Shown here piece by piece: positions 34,529 to 43,447 of a stretch of 64,000 bases of DNA; the stretch's first letter is position 1; every line of letters begins with the position of its first letter. Both the position numbers and the translations under genes were made by a program. The DNA is from JAWLHK01 sp041690355 [NCBI: bacterium]. Its GTDB lineage: Bacteria; J088; JAWLBW01. The notes under the pieces were generated by a model, which worked only from the letters and a program-made list of their open reading frames with translations, was not told the origin of the DNA and did no database searches. The stretch is from contig JAWLHK010000006.1 of NCBI GenBank assembly GCA_041690355.1, forward strand, positions 62,001 to 126,000. Direction: 5' to 3'.

Positions 34529-36030
34529 GGCAGGCCTCCGGTCACGGCCGCGAACGGCCGTCCGATGGCCAGAAAGGCGAAGATCGGGTCGGCGAGAAAG
34601 TCGAGCAGCACGGCCGCGATCGCCAGCGTGAGCGCGGCGGCCTCCATCGGCCAGGGTACCTTGCGCAGCCCGGCCGGCGACTTCTGAAACAGCAGGCTGG
34701 GGGCCAGCACCCGAAATACGTATCCGGCGGCCAGCAGACCGCCCCCGTAGATGATCACGGCGTAGGCCCAGTGGCCCCCCCGCACGGCGGCGCTCACCAG
34801 ATTCCACTTTCCCACGAACCCGCCGCTCGGCGGGATGCCGAGAAGCGTCACGCCGGCGAGGGCGAAGGCGAACATGGTGACGGGGAGCGGGCGGGCGATC
34901 CCCTTCAGATCGGCCAGCCGGTCGTGCCCCGCCGCCCACACGACGCATCCGGCGCAGAGAAACAGGGCCGATTTCGCGAGCGCGTGCGAGACAGCATAAT
35001 AGAGGCCGCCGGTCCAGGCCTCGAGATTCCCGTGTGGCGCTCCGAGGGGGAAGAGGAGAAAGAGATAGCCGAGCTGGGCCACGGTCGAGTACGCGATGAG
35101 CATCTTGAGCCGGCGCTGCCGCAGCGCCTGTACCGAACCCCAGACGATGGCCGCCGCCCCCAGTGTGCCCAGAACGGCCGCCGCGTCTGCGGTGGGTAGC
35201 GGGGCGAAGGGGCCGGCCCAGAGGCGCACGAGCAGATAGAAGGAAGCCTTGACCACCAGGCCCGAAAGCGCCGCGCTCACCGGCGCCGGGGCATTGGCGT
35301 GCGCCGCCGGGAGCCAGAAGTGAAGCGGAAACAGGGCCGTCTTGAAGAGCAGGCCGGTGGTCATGAGGGCGAGCGCGGCGAGATCCGAGGACGACGCAAC
35401 CGCGCGCAGCGCCTGCAGGTCGAGCGTCCCGTGAGCCCCGAACAGCAGCGCGACCCCGAGCAGATACAGGAGCGATCCGAGAAGACTCACGAACAGGTAC
35501 CGGATGGCCGCGGTCAGCGCCTCCCGCCCGGCCTGCGCCATGAGCGCCGCCGACGAGAACCCCAGCAGCTCGAGACAGACGTAGAGGTTGAAGGCGTCGT
35601 TCGAGAGAAACAGGGCGTTCAACGAACCCCAGAGAAAGAAGTAAAGGGGCCAGAAGTAGGCGATTGTCGGCTGCGCATCGGTTCCCGACTTCTGCTCCCC
35701 GCCGGACGGCGCACGAATGGAGCGAACCGCGTGGATGCCGGCCAGCAGAAGAACGAGCCCCGTCGTCCCCACAAGAAGCATGCTGAGACCGTCGGCAAGC
35801 CAGTCGATGCCGAGCGGCGCACCCCAGCCGCCGATGCGGTACCGCACGGGGCCCAGACGATGAGTGGTGTAGACGGCCGCGGCGGTACAGATCGGCGTCG
35901 CGGCGAGCCCGAAAAGCGCAGCCGCAATGCGCAGTCGGCGGCCGGCAAGAAAGGCGAGACTCCCGGCGAGAAACGGAACCACGACGCTCCAGACGAGCCA
36001 CGCCTCTGCCGCGACGTCCGGCCCGCTCAT
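34525..36030 (-). CDS. mrpD: MrpD-type antiporter subunit (first copy)
   Basis: 501 residues with the same family pattern: NLYVCLELLGFSS (helix-5 glutamate), LLFKTALFPLHFWLPAAH, STVAQLGYL, VSHALAKSALF and GIPPSGGFVGKW. It is not a tandem copy of the neighbouring gene at base level and differs throughout in loops, so the duplication is old. Overlaps mrpC by 4 bases upstream and the second mrpD by 4 bases downstream. Confidence 0.92.
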   Translation of the reverse strand: MSGPDVAAEAWLVWSVVVPFLAGSLAFLAGRRLRIAAALFGLAATPICTAAAVYTTHRLGPVRYRIGGWGAPLGIDWLADGLSMLLVGTTGLVLLLAGIHAVRSIRAPSGGEQKSGTDAQPTIAYFWPLYFFLWGSLNALFLSNDAFNLYVCLELLGFSSAALMAQAGREALTAAIRYLFVSLLGSLLYLLGVALLFGAHGTLDLQALRAVASSSDLAALALMTTGLLFKTALFPLHFWLPAAHANAPAPVSAALSGLVVKASFYLLVRLWAGPFAPLPTADAAAVLGTLGAAAIVWGSVQALRQRRLKMLIAYSTVAQLGYLFLLFPLGAPHGNLEAWTGGLYYAVSHALAKSALFLCAGCVVWAAGHDRLADLKGIARPLPVTMFAFALAGVTLLGIPPSGGFVGKWNLVSAAVRGGHWAYAVIIYGGGLLAAGYVFRVLAPSLLFQKSPAGLRKVPWPMEAAALTLAIAAVLLDFLADPIFAFLAIGRPFAAVTGGLP

Positions 36031-36359
36031 GGCCGTGGCTCCTCGGCGTCTGCATCGGGGAGGTGGGCTGACCCGGTGGTGGCGTGCACGCGCAGGGTGA
36101 AGGCGATGGCCATGGCCGTGGCGCTCACGGCGACGACGATGCCGGTCAGCACCATGGCCTGGGCCACGGGGTCGGGGGCGCCCGGGACGCCGCGTCCGTA
36201 GCGCGTGGCGACGAGGACGAGAAACACCCCCGTGCCCATGACGTTGACGGCGAGAATCTTGCGGATCAGATGGCGGTGTCGCAGTGTGCCGTACAGGCCG
36301 AGGCTGAAGAGGATCGCCCCCGTCACGCCATAGAGCTGGCCGGTGTCCAGAACGGGCAT
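36027..36359 (-). CDS. mrpC: Mrp antiporter subunit C (NuoK-like)
   Basis: 110 residues (111 if the GTG at 36362 is used). Three membrane helices in NuoK style: TGAILFSLGLYGTL, LAVNVMGTGVFLVLVATR, and AQAMVLTGIVVAVSATAMAIA. The C-terminal tail is soluble and acidic. The GTGATG sequence joins it to the mrpB stop. It is expected at the centre of the complex beside MrpD. Confidence 0.92.
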   Translation of the reverse strand: MPVLDTGQLYGVTGAILFSLGLYGTLRHRHLIRKILAVNVMGTGVFLVLVATRYGRGVPGAPDPVAQAMVLTGIVVAVSATAMAIAFTLRVHATTGSAHLPDADAEEPRP

Positions 36360-37066
36360 CACTCTCCCCGCGTGGTGAAGAGGCCCCCACGGAAAAGGTG
36401 CACGAGCGCGAGCCCGATGGAGACGGCCGCCGCGGCTTCGATGGTCAGGATGAGCACTTTCGCGTATGCGGGGGGGTAATCGAGGAATTCCCGTCCGGCC
36501 GCGGCCGTGGCGGCCCCGATCAGGCCGAAGACGCCGAACCCGGCCAGGATGGCCGCGCGCAGCAGCGCGGCCGGAATCGCAAGCGGAAAGGGGGTGGCGG
36601 TCACGAGCAGCATGACTCCGGCGGCGGCGAGCAGGGCGCCCGCCTGAAAGGCGCCGCCCGGGGCCTCGGCGCCGCGCCAGAGCAGGTAGCCGGCGGCGAC
36701 GACAAGGGTCGGCAGAAAGATCTGCAGAAACGCCTCGAGCACGGGGCCGGTCGGCAGCGACGCCGCACCCTCGGCGACGATGCGGCCTTGGGGCGGGGCG
36801 ATGGACCAGACGGCAAAGAGCGCGAGCAGTACGACGCCGATCTCGAGCAGGGTGTCGAAGGCCCTGAAATTCAGCAGCACGGCCGTCACCGGATGGGATA
36901 CGCCCGACTCGTCGACGCGGTCGAGAACCGCGCCGTGAAGATCGTCGGCGGGCCGGGCCAGCCCGGCGACGGCCGACAGGAGCCCGACGGCGAAGAGCCC
37001 TCCGAAGGCGGCGGTCATGGCCCCGAGCACGCGGCCGCCGCCCGTCTTCTCATAGCGCTCACTCAT
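36359..37066 (-). CDS. mrpB: Mrp antiporter subunit B with MbhE-like N-terminal part
   Basis: 235 residues. The N-terminal 100 (three helices, HPVTAVLLNFRAFDTLLEIGV) match the MbhE/MrpA C-terminal module. Residues about 105-235 are the MnhB domain (LQIFLPTLVVAAGYLLWRG, then FQAGALLAAAGVMLL). So this chain joins parts that are MbhE and MbhF in archaeal membrane hydrogenases. AGGA precedes the ATG at 37066. The gene overlaps its upstream neighbour by 8 bases. Confidence 0.88.
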   Translation of the reverse strand: MSERYEKTGGGRVLGAMTAAFGGLFAVGLLSAVAGLARPADDLHGAVLDRVDESGVSHPVTAVLLNFRAFDTLLEIGVVLLALFAVWSIAPPQGRIVAEGAASLPTGPVLEAFLQIFLPTLVVAAGYLLWRGAEAPGGAFQAGALLAAAGVMLLVTATPFPLAIPAALLRAAILAGFGVFGLIGAATAAAGREFLDYPPAYAKVLILTIEAAAAVSIGLALVHLFRGGLFTTRGE

Positions 37067-37343
37067 GGCTTTTTCCTGCGGGGCGCTCGCCGAGGGGGCT
37101 GAGGCGGCCGAGGGCATTCCAGAAAAGGGCGCCGGTCAATCCGGCGCCGATGGCGGCCTCGGCAAGGGCGACGTCGGGGGCGTTCAGGCGGCTCCAGGCG
37201 ACGGCGGCGATCAGACCGAAAGAGACCAGCAGCACGGTGGCGCGATAGAGATCGGGCGTGCGCAGCAGCCACACGGCCAGCAGCACGAGGGTCACGGCAA
37301 CGAGCAGATCGAGCAGCGCCAGGATAATCACGGCCTTCTCCAC
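37059..37343 (-). CDS. MbhD-like (DUF4040) subunit
   Basis: 94 residues from a GTG at 37343, overlapping mrpG by 16 bases. Three hydrophobic helices end in the family signature RLNAPDVALAEAAIGAGLTG. In classical Mrp systems this module is part of the large MrpA chain; here, as in the Mbh/Mbx complexes of Thermococcales, it is a separate protein. No large MrpA gene is present in this operon. Confidence 0.88.
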   Translation of the reverse strand: MEKAVIILALLDLLVAVTLVLLAVWLLRTPDLYRATVLLVSFGLIAAVAWSRLNAPDVALAEAAIGAGLTGALFWNALGRLSPLGERPAGKSHE

Positions 37344-37651
37344 GGTTCGATTCCGGCGTGCAGGGCTGCGCGGGCCACGGTATGGCAGGCGGTCGTGCTG
37401 GCGGCGAGCACGAGCAGCCAGATGGCGAGCAGCTTGAGCACCGTGTAGAAAGACGCCGAGGCGAGCATCAGGCCCAGCGTGGTGAGTCCGAGCCCCGCAT
37501 TGTCGGCCTTGGTGAGCGCGTGCAGGCGCGTGAAGACGTCGGGAAAGCGCAGCAGCCCGACGGTGCCGGCCAGAAAGAATCCGAAACCGGCCGCCAGGCA
37601 GAGCGTGGCGGCAAACTCGACCAGGGCGTGCAGGAGGGAATTGTCCGTCAT
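37328..37651 (-). CDS. mrpG: Mrp antiporter subunit G
   Basis: 107 residues with three helices and the MnhG signature GTVGLLRFPDVFTRLHALTKADN near residue 27 (split: GTVGLLRFPDVF, TRLHALTKADN). Starts in an ATGA overlap with mrpF and runs 16 bases into the MbhD-like gene. Confidence 0.93.
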   Translation of the reverse strand: MTDNSLLHALVEFAATLCLAAGFGFFLAGTVGLLRFPDVFTRLHALTKADNAGLGLTTLGLMLASASFYTVLKLLAIWLLVLAASTTACHTVARAALHAGIEPWRRP

Positions 37652-37932
37652 TCCGCAAGTCCTCGGGGCCGCGTGGGTGGCCGCCAGAGACGGCGCACGA
37701 AGGCCACCAGGGTCACGGCGCCGAGCAGGGCAAACACGAGGGCGACGTCGAGCAGGGCGGGGATGCGCATGGCGAAGGCGAGCACGAGCAGGATGGCGAC
37801 GCCTGTGGTGCCGAAAAGCTGTGCCGCGAGCATGCGGTCGACGAGCGTGGGCCCCCGCCAGACACGAAGGAGTCCCGCGGCGAGAGTGAACATGAGCAGC
37901 GGCGCGGCCAGCAGTATGGCCCAGGCGATCAT
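37648..37932 (-). CDS. mrpF: Mrp antiporter subunit F
   Basis: 94 residues, three helices, with the MnhF pattern RVWRGPTLVDRMLAAQLFGT near 24 and IPALLDVALVFALLGAV near 58. Start and stop both lie in 4-base overlaps with mrpE and mrpG. Confidence 0.93.
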   Translation of the reverse strand: MIAWAILLAAPLLMFTLAAGLLRVWRGPTLVDRMLAAQLFGTTGVAILLVLAFAMRIPALLDVALVFALLGAVTLVAFVRRLWRPPTRPRGLAE

Positions 37933-38486
37933 CCCGCTTCCTCCCGAGGCGGAACCCGATAGCCGAACATGCGTCCGATGAGCCGCTCGAGATGGGCGAC
38001 GTCCCGCTCGACGGGAGCATTCCGATCGACCACGTGCAGGACGAGCGCGTCCGACTCGACCTCGGCGGTCAGCGTCCCGGGGAGCAGGCTGACTGCGTCG
38101 GCCAGAAAGACGCGCGTGCGGCGATCGGCCGCAATTTTGAACCGGTACCGGGTCAGCCCTGGATCGAGCGGCCGTGACGGGCGCATGGCGCGCCCGGCGA
38201 TGTCGATGCTGCCGGCCAGGGCCCGCCACAGGAAATACCCGGCGAAGGCGGGCCAGGCGGTCAGGCGCCACGCGCCCCTGCCGGGCGGGGTGAGCCGGAC
38301 GCTCAGCCATGTGGCCAGGACCATGACGGGGAGGCCCACGCCGAGCGAGTCGGGCCGGCCGTCGGCGAGCACGAGCCAGAGCAGCCCCAGGCTTGCGAAG
38401 CGTACGAGGGGTGCGCCCGCAGGCAAGCGGGGGCCCGGACTCTCCGCAGCGGGAGACTCAATGTTTTCTGACGGATTCTCGGCCAT
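37929..38486 (-). CDS. mrpE: Mrp antiporter subunit E
   Basis: 185 residues, first gene of the operon. After a charged N-terminus of about 25 residues come two or three helices (FASLGLLWLVLADGR, FAGYFLWRALAGSIDIA) and a soluble domain with VSLLPGTLTAEVESDALVLHV, the MnhE signature. GGAGC stands before the ATG. The order E-F-G-MbhD-B-C-D-D-D is that of Mbh-type modules, not the A-B-C-D-E-F-G order of Bacillus Mrp. Confidence 0.92.
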   Translation of the reverse strand: MAENPSENIESPAAESPGPRLPAGAPLVRFASLGLLWLVLADGRPDSLGVGLPVMVLATWLSVRLTPPGRGAWRLTAWPAFAGYFLWRALAGSIDIAGRAMRPSRPLDPGLTRYRFKIAADRRTRVFLADAVSLLPGTLTAEVESDALVLHVVDRNAPVERDVAHLERLIGRMFGYRVPPREEAG

Positions 38487-38631
38487 GCTCCAGCGCTCAC
38501 GGGGAACTCTCCATCCATCGTAGATCGGCTGGGCGACCGGTCGGGTTACGATGGGGGGCTTACCGGCCCGTCGGGTTGCATTCCCCCGCAGACGGGTGAT
38601 AACCGGCGCCGGGTCGGGCGAAAGGCCGGGC

Positions 38632-39306
38632 TCAGGCCAGCGCGCGTGGCGAGAGGACGCCGGTCGAGATGGAGAGCGAATCCTCGATGCACCGGGCGAC
38701 GTGCCACCATCCGCTGGGGATGTAGAGCCAGTCGCCGGCCACGAGCGTGCAGGCGTGAACGGGCGACGTTTCTTTCTCGTACTTCAAGTTCCGCGGCATG
38801 TTGCGCAGGGTGGGGACCGGATTTACGGTGTTCTGCCGCAGGAAGTATTCCTTGACCCCGGCCGTCTGGACCAGAAAGACATCTTCGGCATCGTAGTGCC
38901 AGCCGAAGCTGTGCGTGCCCGCGGGGGTCACGAAGAGCTGAATCGTCGCCGGCCCGCCGACGTCGCGGGCGAAGGCTGCGGCCCACTTCCGCAGGTCTGG
39001 GTCGTGCCGCTCACCTTTGCGGATGACGAGCGAGATCCCTTCCGTGAAATCCCGCCTGACCTCGTCGAGCGAGTGGGGAACCGGACGCTCGACCAGCGCT
39101 CCGTTGCGCACGACGAGCGCGTCCGGCGCGGGCGGCGCCTGCAGGATGCGATCGAGCGTGCTCCACAGGAACAGGGGGACGGCGTCCGCAGCCGCATGCG
39201 GTTCGGCCATGGGGCCCCGGTGGAAGTGTTCGGCAAAGAACGCTTCCGCCGTCGTCTGCGTGAGCAACCTCGAGAGCACGTTGCTCCCTGAAAACTGAAT
39301 ACTCAA
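38632..39306 (-). CDS. JmjC-like cupin (2-oxoglutarate oxygenase family)
   Basis: 224 residues matching the Cupin_4/JmjC fold of ribosomal-protein hydroxylases such as RoxA. The metal triad is visible: His137 and Asp139 in GWHYDAED and His202 in SGWWHVARC. The start codon is a TTG at 39306 in this reading; a GTG 27 bases in is another option. It lies 9 bases after the MarC gene in the same direction. The target, protein or small molecule, is unknown. Confidence 0.75.
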   Translation of the reverse strand: MSIQFSGSNVLSRLLTQTTAEAFFAEHFHRGPMAEPHAAADAVPLFLWSTLDRILQAPPAPDALVVRNGALVERPVPHSLDEVRRDFTEGISLVIRKGERHDPDLRKWAAAFARDVGGPATIQLFVTPAGTHSFGWHYDAEDVFLVQTAGVKEYFLRQNTVNPVPTLRNMPRNLKYEKETSPVHACTLVAGDWLYIPSGWWHVARCIEDSLSISTGVLSPRALA

Positions 39307-39315
39307 CCTGAAGAC

Positions 39316-39939
39316 TCACTTGATCGCGACCAGCACATCCAGAATGAATTGTGCCGCGACGGCCGCCAGAACAATCCCCATGACGCGCGTGAGCACGTTA
39401 CGCCCGATGTGCCCGAGGCGATCCAGCAGGCGATCTGCGTAGCGGAGCGCGAGATACATGAAGAGCATGGCCACCGCAAGAACGCCGAGCAGGACGACGT
39501 ACTGCATCGTCCCCTTGGCCTGCTCGCCGAGGACGAGTGCCGTCGTGATGGAGCCCGGGCCGGCGATGAGCGGAATCGCGACGGGGAAAATGGCCACGTC
39601 TTCGCGCTCGATACTCTCGGTCTGTTCTTCTTTGCTCGTCTTGAACCGCAGGGGATTCGCGCGCAGCATGTCGAGCGCGATGAGAAAGAGGATGACGCCG
39701 CCTGCCAGGCGGAATGCCGGCACGGTGATGCCGAAGGCCTTGAACAGAAGCGACCCGACCAGAACACACACGGCCAGCACGACCAGCGCGATGGTTGCCG
39801 CGCGGCGGGCCACGGCGTGGGTCTGCCGGGGAGAGAGATCCTGGGTGAAGGCGACGAACTGGGGGAGGATGCCGAACGGGTTGAGAATGGGAATCCAGGT
39901 GCTCGCCGCGAGAAGCGTGAAATCGGTGAGGCCATCCAT
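39316..39939 (-). CDS. MarC family integral membrane protein
   Basis: 207 residues with six hydrophobic segments. Family segments NPFGILPQFVAFTQ near 20 and FPVAIPLIAGPGSITT near 120 are visible. The MarC/UPF0056 family has no settled function. It is upstream of the cupin gene with a 9-base gap. Confidence 0.9.
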   Translation of the reverse strand: MDGLTDFTLLAASTWIPILNPFGILPQFVAFTQDLSPRQTHAVARRAATIALVVLAVCVLVGSLLFKAFGITVPAFRLAGGVILFLIALDMLRANPLRFKTSKEEQTESIEREDVAIFPVAIPLIAGPGSITTALVLGEQAKGTMQYVVLLGVLAVAMLFMYLALRYADRLLDRLGHIGRNVLTRVMGIVLAAVAAQFILDVLVAIK

Positions 39940-39982
39940 GCAGTGGACAGCCTAACAGATTCCGCTCATGCATTCAGTGCAA

Positions 39983-40708
39983 TCAGGCGCCGATCGCATC
40001 GGGCGCGGCGAGCGGCCGCCAGACGCCGTCTTCGCCGAGCACCTCGGCCGGCCTGAAGGCAGATTTGTACTCCATGCTGGCCGATCCGGCGACGTAGTAG
40101 CCCAGGTAGACCCAGGTGCGCCGCAGGAGCCGCGCCTGCTCGATGGCCTGCAGGATAGCGAACGTGCCGAGGCCGCGCCCGGCGGCATCAGGGTCGTGAA
40201 AGTGGTAGACGGCCGAGAGGACCTGCGGCGTCAGATCGTTGAGAATGATTGCGCGCAGCCGCTCACCCTCCCAGACCGAGATCTCGACGGCGGGCAGGGG
40301 ATTGCGCAGGAACTGGAATTCGTATTCCTGCGGCGTGATGCGCTGTTCAGGCCAGCCTTTACGCCTTTGCTGGGTCAGGTGGTAACGATGGTACAGGTCG
40401 ATACGCGCGCGGTCGAGCACCGGGGGGCCGGCGACCACGCGCAGGTCGGCATTGCGCCGGAGCGTGCGCCGCTGCCCGCGGCCGGGGCTGAATTCGGCGA
40501 CGGCGATGCGGATGGGCCGGCATCCGGTGCAGCCCGTGCAGACGGGACGAAAGAGCAGCGGCCCGAACTTGCGCCAGGTGCGGTTCATGTGCGCTTCGTA
40601 TTCGTCACCGCTCAGCTCGCTCACCAGGCGATACTCCTGGCTTGAAAGCCTTTCGGGCAGGTACGGGCACTCCCGGGGACCGAGCGTAAACTGATCGAGC
40701 ACCTTCAC
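39983..40708 (-). CDS. bpt: Leucyl/arginyl-type aminoacyl-protein transferase (Bpt/Ate)
   Basis: 241 residues that match the bacterial ATE1 relatives which attach Leu (Bpt) or Arg to N-terminal acidic residues, marking proteins for ClpS-ClpAP. CPYLP (residues 14-18) and CTGCTGCRPIR (about 58-68) hold the cysteines of the N-terminal domain, and FHDPDAAGRGLGTF and VYLGYYVAGS lie in the GNAT-like C-terminal domain. It starts with GTG. A TAGAAT hexamer ends 6 bases before it. Confidence 0.9.
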   Translation of the reverse strand: MKVLDQFTLGPRECPYLPERLSSQEYRLVSELSGDEYEAHMNRTWRKFGPLLFRPVCTGCTGCRPIRIAVAEFSPGRGQRRTLRRNADLRVVAGPPVLDRARIDLYHRYHLTQQRRKGWPEQRITPQEYEFQFLRNPLPAVEISVWEGERLRAIILNDLTPQVLSAVYHFHDPDAAGRGLGTFAILQAIEQARLLRRTWVYLGYYVAGSASMEYKSAFRPAEVLGEDGVWRPLAAPDAIGA

Positions 40709-40714
40709 GACGTT

Positions 40715-40720
40715 ATTCTA
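40715..40720 (-). promoter_or_regulatory. -10 element 6 bases before the transferase GTG
   Basis: TAGAAT on the minus strand, then 6 bases, then the GTG start. The -35 is weak. Fits a leaderless mRNA. Confidence 0.4.
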
Positions 40721-40750
40721 GCCCATGGCAGGTCGAAAGAGCCCGGGGCA

Positions 40751-40777
40751 GAGCGGTCCACGGCTCGTGGACCGCTC
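40751..40777. other. Strong hairpin between acylase and transferase genes
   Basis: A 12-base perfect inverted repeat (GAGCGGTCCACG / CGTGGACCGCTC) with a 3-base loop, 8 bases past the acylase stop. Neither side has a T run, so it is not a classical terminator; it may stabilise the acylase mRNA 3' end or help stop transcription. Confidence 0.6.
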
Positions 40778-40784
40778 CATTCGC

Positions 40785-43346
40785 CTATCGGGCGGCGACC
40801 GGATCGGGCTCGCCGCCGGGCAGCAGGTCGAAGCCGCCGGCCATCGCGTCGGCCCCCGGCACGAGCGTGTGGAACTCGCCGGCCATCCAGGCCTCGAGCA
40901 GGTCGGCATAGTGCGGGCTCTTCGGCCAGCCGCTGGCGCCCCCGGCGAGCGTATAGCGGCTGCGATGCGGATCCCCGAGGTCGACCACCAGCCGCACCGA
41001 CGGCCCCGCCATCGGGTGCATTTCGGTGCGATCCGAACGCAGGTACTGATTCTTGAAGACCGTCTCGGGAGCGCCGGCGCCGCGAAGCGGGTCGGCGTTG
41101 AAGACGCTGCCGAGCAGGCCGCCCCCCATGCCGAAGAAGTGCTTGAGCACGAAGGGGCGCACGTCGCCCCAGGCCCAGTCGGCGCTGTCGTCGCCGCGCC
41201 GGGCCCGCAGGTCCACCAGGGCAAGCCTGAAGGCCGAGCGGTAGGCGTCGTCGCGGGTCTCGACGGCCGGCGTGCGGGTATCATCCCACACGGCCGCATC
41301 TCCGGCTTCGTACCAGAGGCGTTCGGCATTCGTCTCGATGTGCGCCACTGACTGCACGAAGTTCCACGTTTCGCCATCGGCGCCGCCGGTCAGATCGTCG
41401 GCGAGCGCGACATCGAGAATGTGGTTCGAAAAGAGCATGAAAAGGCTCGCGGCGGGAGAGTCCGCGCTAACGCGGCCGTCCCACGCGCAGAAGAGGTCGG
41501 CGGCGGCGCGTTCAGCTTCGTCCATGCCGTCGCGGCCCGAGGCGCAGAGGGCGCTCTCGAGATCGGCGCGTACCTTGGGCCAGTACGCGATGCCGACGTC
41601 CATCTGCAGGGCCGTCATGTCGTCCATCGTCACGGGTGATTCGCGGCTCGAGAGATAGCCGGCGATGCGGGCCCAGCGGTTCGGCGGTGAGGAGTCGTTG
41701 TCATAGGGGGTGGGGAAGCGGCCGCGCGGGATGGGCTGGTTGTTGGCCGTCGCGATCCACCCCTGTTCCGGATTGATGGAGCGGGGGAGTTCACTCTTCT
41801 CGTAGATCCCCTGCCATTCATAGGCCGAAAGCCAGCCGGGGACGGGAAAGGTGCCGAGCGAAGCCGGACGCTTGGGAACACGGCAGGGGCTCGTCCACCC
41901 GATGTTCCCCGCGGTGTCGGCGACCACCCAGTTGATGCAGGCGGTATCGAAGGGCTGCATGGCGTCGACGTACTCGGTGACGGTGCGGGCCATGCCGGCG
42001 CGCTGCAGGGCAACGCTGTCACCCGCCGAGTCGAGCGCAACGGTGCGCAGGGCGGTGAGCGGAATGCGGCTGGCCAGAAACGGCTCGATGTCGTTGAGGA
42101 GCACACCGTGACGGGTCGCGCGCACGGTCTGGCTGACGACCTCGCCGTCTTTCGTGCGGAACTCTTCGGTGCGGATCTCGAAGGGGACGAAAGCGCCCTC
42201 GTATTCATACCCCTCCACGCCGTCCCTGGTCATCGGCTTCTCGACGTACAGATCCTGAAGGTCGACGTTATTGATGGTAGAACCCCAGGCGACGTGAAAG
42301 TTGTGGCCGACGAATACCCGGTGGGTGCCGACGAGCACGAAGCCCACAGTCTCGCCCGACGGCAGCTTCTGGTGCACGGGCCAGACGATCGGCGGGTTCA
42401 GGTGCGGCATGTGCGGATCGTTGGCCAGGAAGGGTTTTCCGGTAGACGTGTGCTTGCCCGAAACGACCCAGTTGTTGCTCGACTGAATCCCGCCTTCCCA
42501 CAGCTGGAGCGGATTGTACAGCGCAAGTTCTCCGCGGGGATGGCCCTGCGCCTGCGTGCCTTCGGGAGATGACTTCGGGCAGAGGTCCGCGAGCTCGGTC
42601 CGCAGCTCGGGCGCGACCGCATCGGGAACGGCGTGACCGCCGGCGCCCCAGGCGTCTTCGGGAAGATAGTATTCGGGAAAATCGATGCGGGTCGGCCAGA
42701 CGCGCTCCAGAGCATCGAAGCCGGTGTCGCAGGCGATCAGGAGGCGGCGGACCTCGCGGGAATAGTTGTGCGTGAGCCCGAACATGACGATGCGGAACAC
42801 GGCCATCGTGTCGGTCGCGTGCCAGAGAGCGATTTCGGTATCGAGCAGGCGGTGCTCGAGCGAACGCTGGTCGAGGGCAATCCACGCGTTGACCCCTGCC
42901 GCGAAGGCATCGAGGTTCGCCCGTTCGGCCGGGTCGAGCTGTTCGTAGATACGGCGCGCGTCGGCCTCGAAGCCGAGAAACCGGTTCATGCGGTCGAGGT
43001 CGAGCGCGCTTTTACCGCCCATCGGCACATTGCCCACCAGCTCGGCCAGGCGGCCGCGGGCCATGTGACGCAGGAAATCGAGCTGGAAGAGGCGGTCACG
43101 TGCCTGAAGAAACCCCTCGGCAAAGAAGAGGTCGGCCTCGTGCTGCGCCTCGATACGCGGAATTCCGTCGTTCGTGTAGGAGATGCGTACGGGAGCCGTG
43201 AGACCGGACAGCGTGTAGCTGTCGGCGTCATCGACTTCGGGATAATCGGGTGCAATCTGGTACCCGATCAGGCGGCCGGCAGCACAGGCGCTCAGTGTCG
43301 AAGCGAGCAGAAGCGAAGCGAAAACGAGGGTGAGGGTCCGGGGCAT
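40785..43346 (-). CDS. Penicillin acylase family lipoprotein (Ntn hydrolase)
   Basis: 853 residues. The lipobox TLSACAAG (Cys21) makes it an exported lipoprotein. Chain order is alpha, spacer, beta: the catalytic N-terminal serine of the beta chain should be Ser290 in QSS-NNWVVSG, released by self-cleavage, followed by GKPFLANDPHM. Asn of the oxyanion region lies in WVVADTAGNIGW near 470. Family members hydrolyse amides such as beta-lactam side chains or acyl-homoserine lactones. GAGAGG lies upstream of the ATG. It is divergent from a TetR regulator and a DUF4442 thioesterase-like gene. Confidence 0.9.
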   Translation of the reverse strand: MPRTLTLVFASLLLASTLSACAAGRLIGYQIAPDYPEVDDADSYTLSGLTAPVRISYTNDGIPRIEAQHEADLFFAEGFLQARDRLFQLDFLRHMARGRLAELVGNVPMGGKSALDLDRMNRFLGFEADARRIYEQLDPAERANLDAFAAGVNAWIALDQRSLEHRLLDTEIALWHATDTMAVFRIVMFGLTHNYSREVRRLLIACDTGFDALERVWPTRIDFPEYYLPEDAWGAGGHAVPDAVAPELRTELADLCPKSSPEGTQAQGHPRGELALYNPLQLWEGGIQSSNNWVVSGKHTSTGKPFLANDPHMPHLNPPIVWPVHQKLPSGETVGFVLVGTHRVFVGHNFHVAWGSTINNVDLQDLYVEKPMTRDGVEGYEYEGAFVPFEIRTEEFRTKDGEVVSQTVRATRHGVLLNDIEPFLASRIPLTALRTVALDSAGDSVALQRAGMARTVTEYVDAMQPFDTACINWVVADTAGNIGWTSPCRVPKRPASLGTFPVPGWLSAYEWQGIYEKSELPRSINPEQGWIATANNQPIPRGRFPTPYDNDSSPPNRWARIAGYLSSRESPVTMDDMTALQMDVGIAYWPKVRADLESALCASGRDGMDEAERAAADLFCAWDGRVSADSPAASLFMLFSNHILDVALADDLTGGADGETWNFVQSVAHIETNAERLWYEAGDAAVWDDTRTPAVETRDDAYRSAFRLALVDLRARRGDDSADWAWGDVRPFVLKHFFGMGGGLLGSVFNADPLRGAGAPETVFKNQYLRSDRTEMHPMAGPSVRLVVDLGDPHRSRYTLAGGASGWPKSPHYADLLEAWMAGEFHTLVPGADAMAGGFDLLPGGEPDPVAAR

Positions 43347-43447
43347 CGTGGCCTCTCGCGGGGAAAGAATTGCAGCTCAGTTAAACAAACAGTTGAGAGA
43401 CAGCTTACCAGAGCGGATGCTCCGTTGCAGCCCGGGATCCGCTTCCC

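Noticed and set aside
33032-36055. A single 1007-codon minus-strand frame across two MrpD genes
   Set aside because: Only the last 498 codons encode protein-like sequence. The first half is the wrong frame of the neighbouring gene, which has its own start at 36030.
39303-39935. A Ser/Arg-rich minus-strand frame overlapping MarC
   Set aside because: It is a frame-shifted reading of the MarC gene, whose own frame gives a six-helix membrane protein.
40751-40777. Rho-independent terminator
   Set aside because: The 12-base stem is strong, but neither strand has the T run; recorded as a hairpin only.
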